Shown here: piece after piece, positions 22,201-34,528 of the stretch
Layout: each line of letters starts with the position of its first letter
How positions within the stretch are numbered: the stretch's first letter is position 1
From: Phoronis australis
Taxonomy: Eukaryota > Phoronida > Phoronidae
Length of the DNA: 54,251 bases
Reading direction: 5' to 3'
Assembly: GCA_002633005.1 (NCBI GenBank)
Contig: NMRA01001105.1
Span: 1 to 54,251 of the forward strand
Made by a program: the position numbers and the translations under genes
Notes under the pieces: model-generated
What the model was told of the DNA's origin: nothing
Seen by the model: only the letters and a program-made list of their open reading frames with translations
Databases searched by the model: none

Positions 22201-22607
22201 CACGTGCCCGCACCACCAACATTTTGACCGACTTCCTGCGCAAATAGCATCACTTGGGTGATATTCTCAAGTAACCAAAGTTTCTCATATTGCTTCCCAC
22301 TAATATCGTATAATAATATCATGAGTTTTAATTCAGCGATACGTTTGAATCTATGCACTAGAACAATATTGCTATGTTAAACACTGGCTGATTTCTCTAT
22401 TTCTGGCGGCAAGTTCAAAAAGCTACTGAATTTGGTAGCACCTCAACGCTTTCCTAGCACAGAAGCACGGTTTATCTCCAAGACTCTACTCTAACGACAT
22501 GTAGTTGTCGATTTCTCGCGCGCACGGCGTGTCTTGACAGTGCGTTCGCCCACTGTTATCGAAGCGTGCAACACCACCCACGTCGACACTTATCGTCCTC
22601 TATACAA
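19265..22607. other. No gene recognised; small repeats only
   Basis: An 84-codon open frame at 19,733-19,987 (+) has no recognised domain. A 27-bp unit CGACAATCTTTACATCAATA + GAGGGCG occurs twice at 20,680-20,733. Copy B of the 12,404 repeat is at 21,270-21,370. Confidence 0.4.
21270..21370 (+). repeat. Dispersed repeat copy B (shared with 12,404)
   Basis: Same phrases as copy A: TGTTTTCACCTGACCTTTGG, TTTTTAGGTTTGAGGGC, CCCTGAATGGACGAAAATTG. It lacks the GTACCGTGCAGAGG segment of copy A. Confidence 0.7.
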
Positions 22608-24334
22608 CACGTAGGCCCTCGATTTTTCCACTTAGGTTCTACAATACTTCCATTAGCTTTCTGTACGCATTTCGTTGCATCTATTTTAAACGGGCGGTAA
22701 CCCAAATCCGGTCACCGATTTTGAGTTTTCACCTCGTCAAAACTACATTCCACACTTAAAACTATCTTTAGAAAACGCTTACTTTCATTATTTGTCCTTT
22801 CTACTTCTATGCATATCTTCGATGAAGCTTAGTTGTGAGAATTAAGTTGACTTTGGCGAATAACTCCACTTTTTGGTTGCCGTTAACTTTTTCACCGTGC
22901 CCGATAACCACAATGTCAACTGTAGCCTGAAGACTGTAATTGTATCAAGAGGTATAAATATACATATCGACTTCTCTTGTTCATTTCCTTTCATCTTACT
23001 ATCGTAATTAATTGTTTTTATGTATCATTCATTATTGTATACCAGACACAATTTTTCTACAAAACAACTTACAACGATACCGAACGTCCTACAATAAATA
23101 CAAATCGGCTAGCCTGCTAGGCTCGGCGGTTCCTAGGCTGGCCACTTCCGGGTTCATGAATTCGGATCGTGATTTTTCATGACCTTTACAGGAGGCACCA
23201 GCTTGCGTGCGACGTAACGTGGACAAAACGGTCTTGATCAATATCCACCATCCTCTATGAATGTTAAAAAAATAATCACACTAATCTTAATCTCTTCATT
23301 TCATGCTATCATCCAATACATAATCTTGGGATGAGCCAGTATCGGCGTTACAAGTTTCTTGAAAAGTAAAATAAAATGCACGTTTAATGCAATTTAATTG
23401 ATGAATAAAGTCTATATCAGAAATCACATCTTTGTTACTATTTCACATTTTTGCAAAAAAGCGTTTTTCCAATTTTAATTCCTATTGGCTAACGCGCGTC
23501 TGACGTCACTGAGGCTGTACCGTGGGTGAACTTAGGCAATAAGATAAATCGAGCTTTAAGTATATAGATCATTGGGTGAATGCCTCTCGTCTACAGGACT
23601 GACTGCGTGGGCAACTACATCGCCCTGTATGCTGCAGGCATACACGGCGATAATACATCCCCACAAAAAGTTACTCATTTCAAAAATACAAGAAATAAAA
23701 TCAAATGAAACATGGATATATGCACGTGGAGTTATAAACACTCATACCATGAGACTGGAGACAACTCAGTCATGATAATTCGAACAAATCGATGAAAATC
23801 TGTCGTTGTTTGCTCGAGTTTCTCTTACCGGGTGCAATTTTGAGGAAGTTACATGAAATCACGCACGTTGGCGAATAAAAAGTCTAAGGGATACAACTCT
23901 TACAACTTTCACCTGATACATTTTCCTGCTATTTTGCAAGTGTCACGCACTAGTTTCACGCCTTTGTTCAGTCTCGCGCTAGCCTTTCCCTAACTCATCT
24001 GACGGAGTTGACATAATTTGTGATTATCTCACGATGTGAAACAGTTAACGGCAACCAAAAAACTTAGTTGGAATTTTTCGCCAGAGTCAACTTAATTCCC
24101 GCAACTTAGCTTTATCGAAGACATGTATAGAAATAGAAAGTACCAATGATGAAAGTGAGCGTTTTTTAAATGATAGTTTTAAGTGTGGAATGTATTCTTG
24201 AGGAGGTGAAAAGTCAAAATCCGTGGCCGGATTAAGCCTACCGCACGTTTAAAATACATGTAACGAAAAGCGTACAGAAAGCGAATGGAAGTATTGTAGA
24301 ACCTAAATACAGTGGCCAACCGAGGGGCTACGTG
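22608..24334. mobile_element. Foldback element with ~0.3-kb inverted arms
   Basis: The left arm (22,608-22,920) and right arm (24,007-24,334) match as reverse complements over most of their length. Shared phrases are CACGTAG.CCCTCG, TTAGGTTCTACAATACTTCC, ACATTCCACACTTAAAACTA, TGGTTGCCGTTAACT. About 1.1 kb of unique sequence lies between, with no recognised ORF. Arms differ by many substitutions and indels, so the element is old. Class uncertain. Confidence 0.75.
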
Positions 24335-24420
24335 CTGCCTATCGACTGCGTAGCCTTGCCTTGGTTCAAGCTATATAGTATATATACAGTGGCTGTTGCA
24401 CCTACGTGGGTAAAAACTAA

Positions 24421-24624
24421 TCAAATACAAACTGACAAAATGATAAGTGTCATAAAAATTACACTCTTCCTTAAGTAAACTGCATTATTGAATGGCGTTC
24501 TGCCGTTTACTCTGCTGATAAATTCTGGGCGCGCTCTTTGAGATCGGCTTTCGGCGCCGTCATCTGTTGGCTTATTGGCCAGGCCGTCTTGTTCTTCTTC
24601 CAAACCATCGAACTGTTCTTCCAT
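24421..24624 (-). CDS. Hypothetical 67-codon ORF, acidic
   Basis: Starts with a fair context (ACAACATGGAAG). The first part is acidic and hydrophilic (MEEQFDGLEEEQDGL...), and the last third becomes hydrophobic. A possible GTAAAC donor follows EFISR, so it could be a first coding exon whose frame beyond is intron. No domain recognised; may be chance. Confidence 0.2.
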   Translation of the reverse strand: MEEQFDGLEEEQDGLANKPTDDGAESRSQRARPEFISRVNGRTPFNNAVYLRKSVIFMTLIILSVCI

Positions 24625-25586
24625 GTTGTATACATGCCAACAAAATTACAAGAGCTGATTTCATGTCCTTGCAAGTTTTTAGTATTTTAATACCAGGAGC
24701 TGCCATCATTTCCCGATAGATGTAGCGAAATTTTACGCAATAGCTTGTGCTGAGCGTACTGTTTTCTTTGCTACAAAAGTTGAGAATTATGAAATAAAAT
24801 AACATTTACATGTACTAGATTATGTTTCACTTAAATGGCTCCAGTGGGCAAAGTGAGTGTCGGTTTACACCAATATAATTGCTCTGCCGGTTTAGAACTC
24901 TACATGTTGATTTGAGTTTCACGACTAGGTGACTAGCAGAGCTACTTGGGCTAAGTGCGGAAATTTCGTAGTCTAACGGGGCACAACACACAGGGCTACT
25001 GGTACCTAGTTGTATTTTGAATAGTCGTCACACAGGTAGGTGACTGGCTAGGCCCTGGGATGAATCAAAATAACAGGAAATAAAGACGAAAAAGGTTGTG
25101 AGTATGCATATTGTGATTGTCGACTGGACAACGCACTGGCACAGCTAATGCACTATATCTCTGTACAGCCTCAGTGACGTCACGAAAAACAGCGCTTGCA
25201 ATGAGGCTATCGGTACATGTAACTAATAAATGTTTTACTATTCAAAGTAAAAAATAAATATACTGTGCACTAGTTAGGATTATGTGGTTGCCAATAATCA
25301 ACCTTTATACTTTCAAAATTCACATTAAAGTGCTGAAACATTTACATGGCAAGTTCAGACCTCTTTTAAAGTCTGAGGTATGATATGCACCTCATACAAT
25401 AAAGTAGCTTGTAATTGAGTGTTGTTTTCATCTATCTTCAAAAAAACCGTCCCCGCATTGCCCCCTATCATTTGCAGTTTAGATTCCAGACCGTGTGAGT
25501 TACGTCATTATTCTAATGTCTCAACCGAAAAGCTACTAGTTATTATACGACATGAGAAGGATGTCGACTTTTAGTTTGTCATATAT

Positions 25587-27000
25587 ATGTTTTTCTACGC
25601 GTATCAACAGTACAAAGACAAGTGGATAGTAAATCTCTCTGATCTTACGCATGCTCAAAAATCTGTGCTTGAACGAAGACAAAACTTTGCGGTTACTCCA
25701 TCAAAGATGTCATTCGTGAACTACATCCGGATGAAGATGACCAAATACAGAAAGATGCAACCAGAGTCATCAAACATGCTAAACCCCTTAAACCCAACAT
25801 GAACTGGGAGGAGAGATCTGTCATTGAATAGCTCAAAAACTCAATAACATCAAGATTCACCCTGCGGACAAATGCCAATTAGGCTACAGTCATCTTAAAC
25901 ACCAAGGAGAAAACTAATGATCTGTTAGCAGATACCAACACTTATTCTCCCTTAAAAAAACGACCCTACCAACAAATATCTCCAGCTATCGGTCAATTTC
26001 TAATGGGAATGGAACAAAACAAATCTCTAAGTGACAAACTGTATTGGCACATGTACCCTGCTTTGAAAGAGCCCTCCAAGTTTGATATATATGGCACGCG
26101 CAAGATAAACAAAGACTACATTCCTCTGAGACCGATAGTCTCCAGTTGTGGCAGCAGTGCTTACAACGCTGCGAAGTACTTGGCTGGTGTCCTCAAGCCT
26201 CTCTACGGTGAATCAATACACAGGGCACGTGACAGTTCCAACTTTCTTGACAGTCAAGAACCTATTGGTTCATGTAGGGCACAAGTTAATTTCGTATCAT
26301 ATGAGTGCTCATTTCACTAGTTTCCCCGTAGATAAGGCTCGCACTACTCCACGCTCTGTCTACGCACTGAATTGTCTGTTGAGCAAATTTACCGGCTATT
26401 GACTTTTTGCTTTATTACTACACATTCCATATGCCACAACAGATTCTACCAGCAATGTCAGGGAGCTGCTATGGAATCTCCTGTGTCTCCTATCATAGCC
26501 GACATATAGTTGGAGGAGTTTGAACAGACTACTTTGTCTTCTGCACCCAGTCCTCCATCCACCTGACTTAGGTTTGCGGACAACACTTTTGTTATGCTCC
26601 TGGAGAATGACATATCCACCTTTACTGGTCACATTAACAGCATTGACAACTGTATTCAAATCACCATGGAGCAAGAATCAAAGAGAACCTGACCTTTCTG
26701 AGATCTATGAGTACACGTCGTTGATATAGTTTCCATCAAAGCTACGATCTACAGGAAACCGACACGCACGGGCCAATACCTTCAGTTTCCATCCAACCCC
26801 CCTTTCAAACACAAACATCATGTTTCCCGTACCTAGCTCCTGGATAGAGCTGAACTTTACACCACTTATTTCAAAGATTATGTTAATGAATTTGAACATG
26901 TTGAAAACGCTTTGAGCGCCAATGGATACCAGGATTGGATGTCCACAAACCCCTAAGTCTTAAATCTGTTGAAAAACTCGATGGTCCCTCTGTCACCACC
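25587..27000 (+). pseudogene. Penelope-like retroelement reverse transcriptase, decayed
   Basis: Fragments in shifting frames keep Penelope RT landmarks in order: KWIVNLSDLTHAQKSVLE and FAVTP (25,617-25,700), ATVILNTKEK (about 25,880), LPRPIV-type block read here as LRPIVSSCGSSAYNAAKYLA (26,125-26,190), TSFPVDKA (26,315), GAAMESPVSPIIADI (26,462), FADNTFVML in place of YVDDTF (26,575), and ATIYRKPTRTGQYLQFPSNP (26,740). Several stops and frameshifts, and the catalytic DD is changed to DN, so it is inactive. No GIY-YIG endonuclease is recognisable at its 3' end. Confidence 0.85.
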
Positions 27001-27851
27001 TCATACATAAAATAAGTCTCTGTGCGCCTACAGGTAAAACAGACTTACGAAAGCCACGAAATTTCTTCATACATGAAAAGCATCATCACTCTTCCATCTT
27101 TACTTTAGTCAGGAGAACAGCTGACGTGTGACCAGGATCCCAACCACACGTAACTTGGAGAAACCAAAAGATTGATTGCTTTCATGTTGACAAAATGCAT
27201 GTGCCGTCATTAAATCAATCAATCGAGATGATGTTGGAACACTCGGATGAAACTATTACTTATGTCACTAAGTGTCCAACATATAAGTCCTTTCCAGTTG
27301 AATTTTGAAGAAATTCTTTTTGAATAAAATTCGTGCTTAGTTAAAATTTATTAATCAGATTCTAATTGATGCATAAATGTTAATTCGAGAAAACCTTTTT
27401 GATTGATTTTCTACAGGACGTGTCAACAGATGGGAAAGCAAGAGGCAGTTCGTATTGCCACATTATAAAATGGTATTAGTCGGAAGGTGGCAGTAAACAG
27501 GCAGTACGGTGGCTCTTAATTTACCATCAAAGATACACGGGAGTACACATAAAGAAGTTTTCTGTCACCACTTAGAGAAGTCAAACAAAATGTCACATTT
27601 GCAACAGTGTGCAGTCCTAAATATACACTCAGAAGTGGTGCGTAGTGTGCATACTCAATTTTTAAAACAAGTACATGTAGGTAAACATAATGTAAATTTG
27701 CACTTATAACACCAACGCAAAATAAAGGCGTTGGTTTGTGTACATTTTTAATGGGATGTCTATTAGAACTAAAGGTTTTAAGTAGCACAAAAAGAGGAAA
27801 TTTTATTGCAAACAACTAAAAGTATGAGGCCATAGGTTAAATATGAAATTA

Positions 27852-27973
27852 TCAAAGTTGTTCTAGATCACTTAATCGTTCGTCAGGCTTCTGTTTGGTC
27901 CTCTGGGCGTCGGATGTCTTCGCCAGTTCTTCTTTCCCAGCCCTAAGAACGTCGTCAAGTTCTGGAGACGGCA
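27852..27973 (-). CDS. Possible terminal exon of an unrecognised minus-strand gene
   Basis: After a TATATAG acceptor the frame reads PSPELDDVLRAGKEELAKTS, then DAQRTKQKPDERLSDLEQL and TGA. The highly charged, Leu-spaced, low-complexity-free composition looks coding (possible short coiled coil). No partner exon was confirmed upstream and no family is recognised. Confidence 0.25.
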
Positions 27974-28970
27974 CTATATACGATGAAACCATTAAAAGTG
28001 ACGGAACTTGTGGAAATTGCTGAGGTTGTGAACACCGGTGGAAACAGATCGGAAACATGTTAAATACCATTGTCAGTGCTAATAAAAAGAAGAAAAAACG
28101 CCTCGTTTTCCTCTCTACGTTGTGTCCAGGTGTAAACTGGCCAATCTTGTTTTGTTACTAGATTGTCTCTCTTATGACATTTCTTGATATAATTGCATTC
28201 ATTTGCATGCCAGAAACAAATAGAGACAAGCTTCCTAAGCACATTTAAAGGCAATATTTACAGACGAGCATAAGTACATGTAAGTGGATCTTTTGGCTTG
28301 AACAGAACCGCCTTGCTGTTGAAATATATCAGCAAATTGCGTTGACTGTACCTGTGTGAAACACGAATTGCAACAAACAGGCTCTACTAAATGTACGCAA
28401 AGTTGCATTTTAATGCTAATTTTACTTAGCAGAAATCTAAATGTTTGTACGTGATTGGTTAAATACAATTCAACGTTAAGTTTCTGAATTTCTAAAACTC
28501 CCGAGATCCATACTTCTACGCGTGTGCGACCTCAGCCATCCCGTAAATGCATTGCAAATAGTTTCGTAACGAGCTTTCACGGAAATATAAGTTTTAATAA
28601 CATTTTGATTTTGCAACGATTTCCTTGGTTGTACATGATCTGTTATTCTTTGCAAAGACTTTACTAACACTGTACATGTATAGCCTCACCTGTCGTCACT
28701 GATCTGAACGTTCAATGGTCTTGCTCCAACTTCTGTTTCAGTTCTTCTTAAATGCAACTTTATTATTTAAGGCATTTGTTATCCGGCTGCTGTATTGTTG
28801 TTCTCTACGCTTCTAAGAACTATGATATGTATGAAGTAAAACACAATTGTCACTTAAATTTCCAAAGTTGTGGTTGGGAGGCACTCCCATCCTTTCTTTC
28901 CGATTGTATCAAATAATGCTGGAGAATAGATTCGTCATTGGACTCTATAGGCATTGTAGATGTAAAAAAC

Positions 28971-29290
28971 TCACTTACGTAGAGACGTGGTTGGTTTGTT
29001 AGCAGACGTTTCGACCTGGTCCGCCAGGTCTTTGTCGATGAATGAGTGATTTCCCGCCTTTCGCTCGTTAAGAATGCTGGAGTACACGGGGGGGTAATTG
29101 GAGTCCTCTGTCCCTGTTCAGGAAGGGGCGCTGACTGTTAATGTTTATGGCCTCTTTGAGCTTACAAGTATGCCAATTTTATCCCTTGGCTAGGATCCTA
29201 GATGACCAACAGCTGTGGGGTAACATATTTTGGCGATTGGGCACACATTCTCTCTAGCGTAATCAAGGATCCGATTTGCTTAACTTCTGA
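28971..29290 (-). pseudogene. Penelope-like element 3' end (GIY-YIG tail), fragment
   Basis: The minus strand reads KEAININ.QRPFLNRDRGLQ, LPP, then after a one-base shift VYSSILNERKAGNHSFIDKD, LADQVETSANKPTTSLRK and TGA. The EAI.I....P.LNRD.G...LP..Y pattern is the end of the GIY-YIG endonuclease of Penelope-like polyproteins. Upstream frames are broken, so only this tail is left. It is opposite in orientation to the RT copy at 25.6 kb. Confidence 0.7.
29006..29040 (-). ncRNA. Hammerhead-like motif overlapping Penelope C-terminus
   Basis: The minus strand has a 7-bp perfect stem GACCTGG/CCAGGTC (loop CGGA) followed by GAAACGTC, which matches stem II, GAAA, palindromic ACGT and C of minimal Penelope hammerheads. 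The upstream CUGANGA box is decayed (TCGACAA). The same bases encode DLADQVETS of the polyprotein tail. Confidence 0.45.
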
Positions 29291-32200
29291 AATGTAAGTA
29301 TCTGAAAGTGTCATTTGGTACGCGTATAGTAACTCTTTTAACCGTCACACGTGACTGAGTATCTACCAATTTGAAATACAGTGGAATATTTAATAATGAA
29401 TTAGAATGATATATGGACTTAGCTTGGATTTCGAGATTGCTGTCGACTGTCGGAGGTTTTATCACCTGTACTTCCTGTCCCGCCGACGCAAGATGATAAT
29501 CTAGCTATTTAAGGAAGTGTCACACCGTACATCGTTGTTGAATATGAACCATGACGGCTACAGTGTATACACCTGCTTTCCATTAACTTTGGTTTAGTTG
29601 ACATAAAGCTATATTTTTCCTAGCTTACAGGGTGAGTACTGAGCCCTCACAGTGATGTAGAAGAGAAAATAGCTTGGTATACTACAATTCGCGATAACTT
29701 GGCATCTTCTGCTCTCTTACCAGCTGTCGTTTGCAGTTTGATCGCGACCAATGACAAGCTCTCAGCTCTTTCAAATCCCATGAGCCTCAAACAATTTGAG
29801 ATCACTTCCAAACCGCCAAAATGTAAAAAAATATTAAATAGTTTCAGTTATTTAAATACTGTTTGGATCAACTTTTGAACACATTGATGCTTGGTCATTT
29901 CGAATAAACTGTTTGTTCTTGTTAAACGTTAATGGTAGCACCACTAGGCCGCGGTTTCTGTATGTGCATCACAATTACTGCATTTTTGTCCTCAAAAACC
30001 TGGTTAGCTTCCCGACTGAAAACACCGGAAACGGTTCATTAGAACTACAAAATATTCTGGTATCCGGAAGTGTTTCCTCGTGCCGGTTATATTGATCATA
30101 ACACCACGTAGATGGCGGGAAAACTTTTTGGAAGACAAATCTTTACCCATGTTTTCTGTTGATATCCGATAAGGGGTTAGGCCTCCAATTAGTCAGGTTA
30201 GGGGGTTTGTAAACTTAAAAACAATTTCTCTTTGAAAATTCTAGATTCGAAGGAAACAGTCTGTGCATGCCTGGTTAGCGATATCTTGCAACCTATGAAC
30301 CCGTGGATGTATTTGATCTCAGGATGACGAAGCCTCGTCAAACACTGTAACTCTTCGTTTTTAACTGATGCTAGCACAAAACTGTCAATTTTGATTTAGT
30401 TGCAGGTTTCCAGCTCCGTTGCATTTGAAGTGTCAAAGGGTTCTTAAAGGAGTACATTTCTGCTCCTTAAAGCGTACCTTGAATGGTAACACTTGGGAAC
30501 TTTGCTCCTACGGTATGTTAAGAGCATATCTCTGAGCCCTCTAGTGCCATAAATTGAAAAATGTAATGCACTGCAAGGCAATTGTCTTGCTTTCGTGTAC
30601 GTCGTCGCGAAAATTACATTTTAATTCAAACACCCGCACTCAATGGAGTTCTACATGTATTCAGACATTTATTATATAAAACTGTTTCCGGCTATTTGTT
30701 GTTTGACTGGGGTCTCGCAGTGAAGCAATTTGGCAATAAAACACAACATTACCTTTCATATTATCACCATGAGTAGACTGACGAGTCGTGGAGGTGAAAC
30801 AGGATAGTTTCTTATTACACCGCTTAAAGTCAATTAAAGAATAAGTCCGTGAGAAATAATAGTTGTCTTGTATTTAAATTCAGTGCAAAAGGAAAAACAA
30901 GATGTGTTAGCAGTGTCAATGAAGGTTAGCTGCAAACATAAGTAGACGTAGCTTACACAAACACGTGGAAATAGATCACTATTGCATGAGTTTGTACTTC
31001 ATTCATCGCTTCAGCCTGAGCTTTGTGCTTGGCTAACTTTAATCATGGCAGCCAACTGAGATCGTAGCATGTCGTCTGCGCTTAGACTTGTCCTGATCAC
31101 GAGATCTAATTGGAGCATGCAAAAGCTCAATCAACTGCAGAGGCTTAGATTATCAAAACTAGTTTGAGTAATTCAAAACTTCTCGAAATTTGAAATGCTT
31201 CTACGAAAACAATCATAAACGACGTTACGTCATAGTTTCATTCAGAGACTTCACACGTAAAGCCAGTGCCAGATTATCCATTAAGATAACCCACAACTTA
31301 AGTCTCCAATTCGTAGATCCTGAAAGGTTCTACAGTGACCTTGTGATGCGTGGCATAAAAATGAGGATGCGACAATGTGAAAATTTTGTCGAAACTGTAG
31401 AAACCTATAGGGACGGGACAACACAAGTTGATGGCGTATCAGAATGCGTGACTTGAGAAACGCCAGTTTTTTGATGAACGTGAAGAGATCACGCCAATTG
31501 CAGGATATCGCAGAGCTTGATTTCAGTCATCGTCTTTACATTGGGTTTACTTGTACGTTCAACACCAGTGCTGCGCGATCGATTTTGGAAGGTGTGTTAC
31601 GTATGCTCGGGGTAATTAAATACTGGTTTTGAGGCTCGCCACTAATTGTTCGTCCCAATTAGTTAACTCTAGTATGTACAGTCACTACTAGTCAGGTAAT
31701 GTGACCACTAAACAAGGAGTATCGCAGAAACAATGACATTTTTTAAATTTTGTTGCTTTTACTCACCTGCTGCGATTTTACTTTGCCCGAAACGTCACTA
31801 AATATTATGTGGGACGATTTAGCTCGTTCTGTACTGTCTAAGCGCTCTGCTACCGTCCCGTGATGAGATCCGTTGAACGTCTGTCTCGGCATACTCCTGC
31901 GACCTTAAAACCTTCTCATTGACGTCCACGAAGATTTCAATTGTTTTTTTACTGAAACTATCAATTTTCTTTCGTAAGTAGAGGTACTGCAAGTTTTTCA
32001 AAATTCAGGACTGTAGCATCTATTGTGTCAGAGAAAATTATCCTCTTCCGGGCGATTGAGTTTTCGGACACGAAGCTCGCTGAAGTCGCTTTCACTGCCT
32101 TTTCTGGTCACCAACCCGCTTCTGCATCGGTAGCTAATAGCTGGTGAATCAGCTTGTGAATTAATTTCACTTCATCAAAACCTGTTGATTACTAACTTAG

Positions 32201-34263
32201 CATCGACACCTACGTCATCAGGAATTTCACATAAATCCCTGTGAAGATAAGGTTAGCTATTTTCCCTTGGTTTATATTTTGATCCAGATTAACTGATGAA
32301 TTGAGATCGCGAACAATCGAAATTCTATTCTATTAAGCAACACAGCAGCAAAAGTTTGCGGCTATTGAGGTACCCAGTAAAATGCCTTCTGCATTGTCCC
32401 TACACCATCAAAATTGGCGCCGTTTGATCTTTCGTGATGCAGGCTCAGCCGCGCTCAAACAAAATTGACGCGAAACTTACATTGAAGAGCTGACGAGCGT
32501 GCTACTTTTATGTTCTTTATCCGTTTTCCGTGGGGTACGGATAATCTTACTTATTGCTTAATCGCACAGCAAGAATTTACTATGACAAAAAGTCCACGTT
32601 ATCCGCGTTCAAACTTGTTTAAAATGTTCGTTGATTTTATCGCAGATACTCACATCTTGTTCTACCTTAAAAGACTTGCGTGCCTTAAGACAGTTTCTTG
32701 ATGATTCAATAAACGTGGTCCTTTAATATCCGAGTGCAACAATCAAACAGTCGCTACGTTCCCTGATAAAATCATCTTTCTTCCGCGCCACGTGTTTCAA
32801 AGATAAAAATACATGCAAAGACTTAATTCGATCAGCGATTCCTTCAACTAACTTTCATCTCCTGTCCATTCCCAGATTAATGCTACCATGTACGTTACGT
32901 TTCACGTTGCAACATATGTCGCAGTAACCAACATTCTCCCCAAACAAACAAGTCTTCGCTGATACAGAATCAGCTGATATGGTTTATAATTTATGTTCAT
33001 TCAATGCAAGTGATTACCCTTAGTAAACGTTCTCATATTACGTCCTCACTCGAGGGAGGAGGTGGCGTCTGTAGAAAGATAACGTTTCACGAAAGGTTCA
33101 TTGAGGTTTACGACTCGTGGTGACGTCATGGCAGGGTAGGGAAACTTTATTGTCTTCCAATGTGGAAATTATTAATTCCAAGACCTGGACCTGCTGTTTC
33201 AACCTTTCAAAAATCGGATACCTTTACTGTTGTTAAAAGACCCTGTGTTTCAGTGGAAAATGATAACGACATAAAGCATGCATAGTTTATTCCTGATTAG
33301 ACAATAATAATACGAAACAGAAGAGATATACACCCTGATTACACTCACAAAAGAATTACCACGAAGTATTAGAGTATTCAGTCCTGGTTACATAGAGTTA
33401 CAATGTGAGGAAGTAAATGGTGGTCGTTAAGGAGCAAAACCACTAGGTTAACCTGAAATATAATCAAAAGAATTGGAGCAATCGTAATCGAGTTTAATCA
33501 CACTGCACTCTTGCGACAGGAAAACGTAACATTTGTGCAGTAACAATTAAACAGTGCATTTCCCAGGCACGGCCGCCTGCTCACTCTTCAGGCTTATTGT
33601 GGCAGCCATTTTCATAGTGATAACAACCAAAGTCCCCACCATACCCGCAAACCCCAATTAAGGGTGATCTAACGTGGTATTACCCACCTCTCAAAACACG
33701 TGTACACGCTTTCCATAAAACACACTTCAGGATCAGAAGAATGAACTAATGAAGTGTGACTTGTCAATCCGCGCTGAGAGCAAATCGAGAGGTACATCGT
33801 GACTGTTGAAGGAGTCAAGCTCATATCAAAAATAAAAAAATGTAAACAAGGATACAATATTGGTTCCAATTAAGGCTTGTTGAACATACTTTGATAGGTT
33901 TACATTAAAGTGGTTCTCGACACTAGTCATAATTGCAAACACATACGTTTTTCACAAAGCCAAAATAATACACATCTATTTTTAGGACACAGACCATTTT
34001 GGTAAATGTTGATTCGAGTGCAGGAAAAATAGGCGATATATTTAACTTCTACAGATCATTGCTGCCCTGGTATACTTGACACGTTTTCGAAGTGCAATGC
34101 GATGCAGAGAAGACGGCGCACTTCTATGAAGGCCATTAAGGCTGATTGGAAGGAAATTTTAAATTTTTGAAGCCGTTCCACATGCTTCACACATGTGCAT
34201 GAAATTCACAAAATATTGAAATAAGAATTCCATCTGACGCTGTTACCCAAAGAACGTGTGCAC
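29291..34263. other. No gene recognised between Penelope fragment and tail exon
   Basis: Short open frames only. A minus-strand stretch near 31,854-31,951, between a TTTCAG and a GTAGCAG, has a plausible peptide (IFVDVNEKVLRSQEYAET) but no partner. The 88-codon frame at 31,190-31,456 (+) has no recognised domain. Confidence 0.4.
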
Positions 34264-34528
34264 TTAAGGACGTGTCACCACGAACGCGGACGGAATGTCT
34301 GAAGTACGCCAGAGCTTATTCTGCGCCGTGACCGGTAAACCTGATATTGCGGCATGTCGGTACTTAGGAGCAGGTACGTGTTGACGTTTCTGTCTAGCCT
34401 CTGGGTCGCGTGGGTTGTTCAAGGGAAGAATGTATCTTTGGTAGTATAAACTTCCAAGTAATTCATCTTCGGAAGGCAGGTTTGCTTTAGAGCTTGGTAA
34501 TACCATAGAATTGGAGACACAAGTTTTC
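34264..34528 (-). CDS. Cytoplasmic tail exon with stop codon
   Basis: 265 nt, acceptor GTTTACAG, phase 2 in, ending with TAA at 34,264-34,266. Encodes about 88 residues of hydrophilic tail, including an acidic-dileucine-like SEDELL, a Tyr cluster YYQRYI and several basic stretches. I recognise no signalling domain. I find no AATAAA on this strand close behind the stop, so the 3' UTR end is unknown. Confidence 0.82.
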
